In this document: positions 63,180-64,000 of the stretch, one piece after another
How positions within the stretch are numbered: position 1 is the first letter of the stretch
How the letters are laid out: every line of letters starts with the position of its first letter
Assembly (NCBI RefSeq): GCF_027942865.1
Contig: NC_134520.1
Span: forward strand, 84,501 to 148,500
Direction of reading: 5' to 3'
Source: Odontesthes bonariensis
Lineage: Eukaryota > Chordata > Actinopteri > Atheriniformes > Atherinopsidae
DNA: 64,000 nucleotides
Notes under the pieces: model-generated
What the model was told of the DNA's origin: nothing
Database searches by the model: none
Seen by the model: the letters and a program-made list of their open reading frames with translations, nothing else
Made by a program: the position numbers and the translations under genes

Positions 63180-63589
63180 GACTTTTTTTTTTTTGTTCGT
63201 TTGTTTGTTTTTTTTGTGCTTTTCCCAAGTGGGGTCCTGTAATACTGTATGCCTCAGCAGTTAAATATCATCATGTACTCAGCTTGTCTTTGTGTCTGCA
63301 CATATTTGTCCCAAAATTAGGCTGCTAAGTCAATTATTAGAATTATTTTTATTTTTTTTACTCATACACTACTTGTTCCTGTATAAAGAAACATGTTTAA
63401 TTTGCCATGTACCAAGCCTAAGAAAAGTTCAATAAAAAGAAAAATATAAATAAAAAATACGTGCTTTCATGCTGAAAGACTTTGTATTATGCTCTTTAAC
63501 AAAGACATACGGTAGGCTATGGCATATTGATAAATGTATAAATTGATTAATTTTATATTTTGATAAAGAAACGAGTTAGTGTTCATTTG

Positions 63590-63591
63590 AA

Positions 63592-63625
<34 letters not shown>

Positions 63626-63657
63626 ACTCACTCACTCACTCACTCACACACACACCC
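63590..63657. repeat. compound microsatellite (CT)n(CTCA)n(CA)n
   Basis: Runs of CTCTCT, CACTCACTCACT and CACACAC, ending CCCACCCACCC. It truncates the 3' side of the THAP-like reading frame. Confidence 0.85.
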
Positions 63658-63660
63658 ACC

Positions 63661-63912
63661 CACCCATCATCAGGCTTGAAGTGCTCACTACAGAGCTTTG
63701 ACGACTCCCGTCTTATAGCAACTTCCCATTGCCTCCTCAGGCCTGAAACCTTCAAAATAAAATAAGTAACGTTAGTTACGATGACATAATAATATATATG
63801 GTAAAATAACCAAAGTTATTGTTCAATCTTACTTGTGAAAGGTAATCCCATGCCATCCGGTATCAATACTGCGCCGGTTATTGCAACCGTAAGTTGCACA
63901 AGATACGGGCAT
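63661..63912 (-). pseudogene. THAP-domain gene fragment
   Basis: Exon 1 (63912-63833) starts MPVSCATYGCNNRR and ends GITFHK at AA|GTAAG. Exon 2 (63749 to about 63661) follows a GAAG acceptor and, after one shifted base, reads GLRRQWEVAIRR...KLCSEHFKPDD. Together these give the C-x4-C...C-x2-H zinc ligands of a THAP finger, a DNA-binding domain of P-element-like transposases and host regulators. About six residues before KLCSEH appear deleted and the C-terminus is lost in a microsatellite, so it is a relic. It lies beyond the L1, presumably inside or after the lrrc41 region. Confidence 0.6.
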
Positions 63913-64000
63913 AGTTGCTCACTCTCCATCGACTCAGGTGCTAGCCTAGAGTGAGGAGGACCACCCAATATGGCGGTGACGCTGGATTATGTTTCAGCAC

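Larger units (their letters stand above)
57919..63451 (+). mobile_element. full-length L1-clade LINE
   Basis: Flanked by the perfect 14-bp target duplication AAAAAATACGTGCT (57905-57918 and 63452-63465), whose A-rich start fits L1 endonuclease cleavage at TTTT/A. About 175 bp of 5' UTR is followed by ORF1 (58094-58936), a ~500-bp inter-ORF region and ORF2 (59436-63179), then a 3' UTR ending in AATAAAAAGAAAAATATAAAT. Length 5533 bp. Confidence 0.9.

Noticed and set aside
63673..63768. Terminal lrrc41 exon after CATCATCAG
   Set aside because: The plus-strand reading does not resemble the LRRC41 C-terminus; the minus strand reads as a THAP domain instead.

Overview
The window is nuclear DNA of a vertebrate, almost certainly a ray-finned (teleost) fish. 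Evidence: GT-AG introns, a recognisable vertebrate rad54l gene, and a dense load of fish-type transposable elements (hAT, Tc1, Rex3 with a GATG tail, L2, L1, I-type LINEs, tRNA-derived SINEs, LTRs). There is no bacterial or viral gene organisation. Identifications rest on reading the sequence and remembered family features; no database search was run.

Layout. 1-2.9 kb: a complete hAT transposon (43-2930) with a perfect 8-bp target duplication; its transposase is split by a 125-bp intron-like insert and a 1-base frameshift. 4.3-9.2 kb: two convergent genes, a frameshifted SAM-HECT ubiquitin-ligase-like gene (+) and an intact two-exon DDE integrase gene (-), then a 21-bp minisatellite. 9.8-19.3 kb: gene-poor DNA with a 1.7-kb hAT element, two tandem LTRs, and a solo LTR inserted in a LINE tail. 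19.85-38.33 kb: rad54l, 18 exons, complete and in frame (738 aa), with introns filled by Tc1, LINE, SINE and MITE insertions and a decayed minus-strand gene that itself carries a hAT insertion. 38.5-49.9 kb: a MITE, Rex3, L2, a Harbinger-like element, a ~560-bp near-perfect palindrome and two tandem I-type LINEs. 49.99-56.28 kb: eight exons of lrrc41 (+), continuing past the window or past a large intron. 57.9-63.45 kb: a full-length L1 with a 14-bp target duplication. 63.7-63.9 kb: a degraded THAP-domain fragment (-).

Functionally the only ordinary host genes are rad54l (homologous-recombination motor) and lrrc41 (substrate receptor of an elongin BC-cullin ligase). They are also neighbours in mammals, but here they lie head-to-tail on one strand. 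Most of the rest is a stratified record of transposition: at least seven insertions have readable target duplications, so their order can be reconstructed. The items most worth follow-up are the intron-like insert in the hAT transposase, the 45-kb palindrome and the SAM-HECT/integrase pair.
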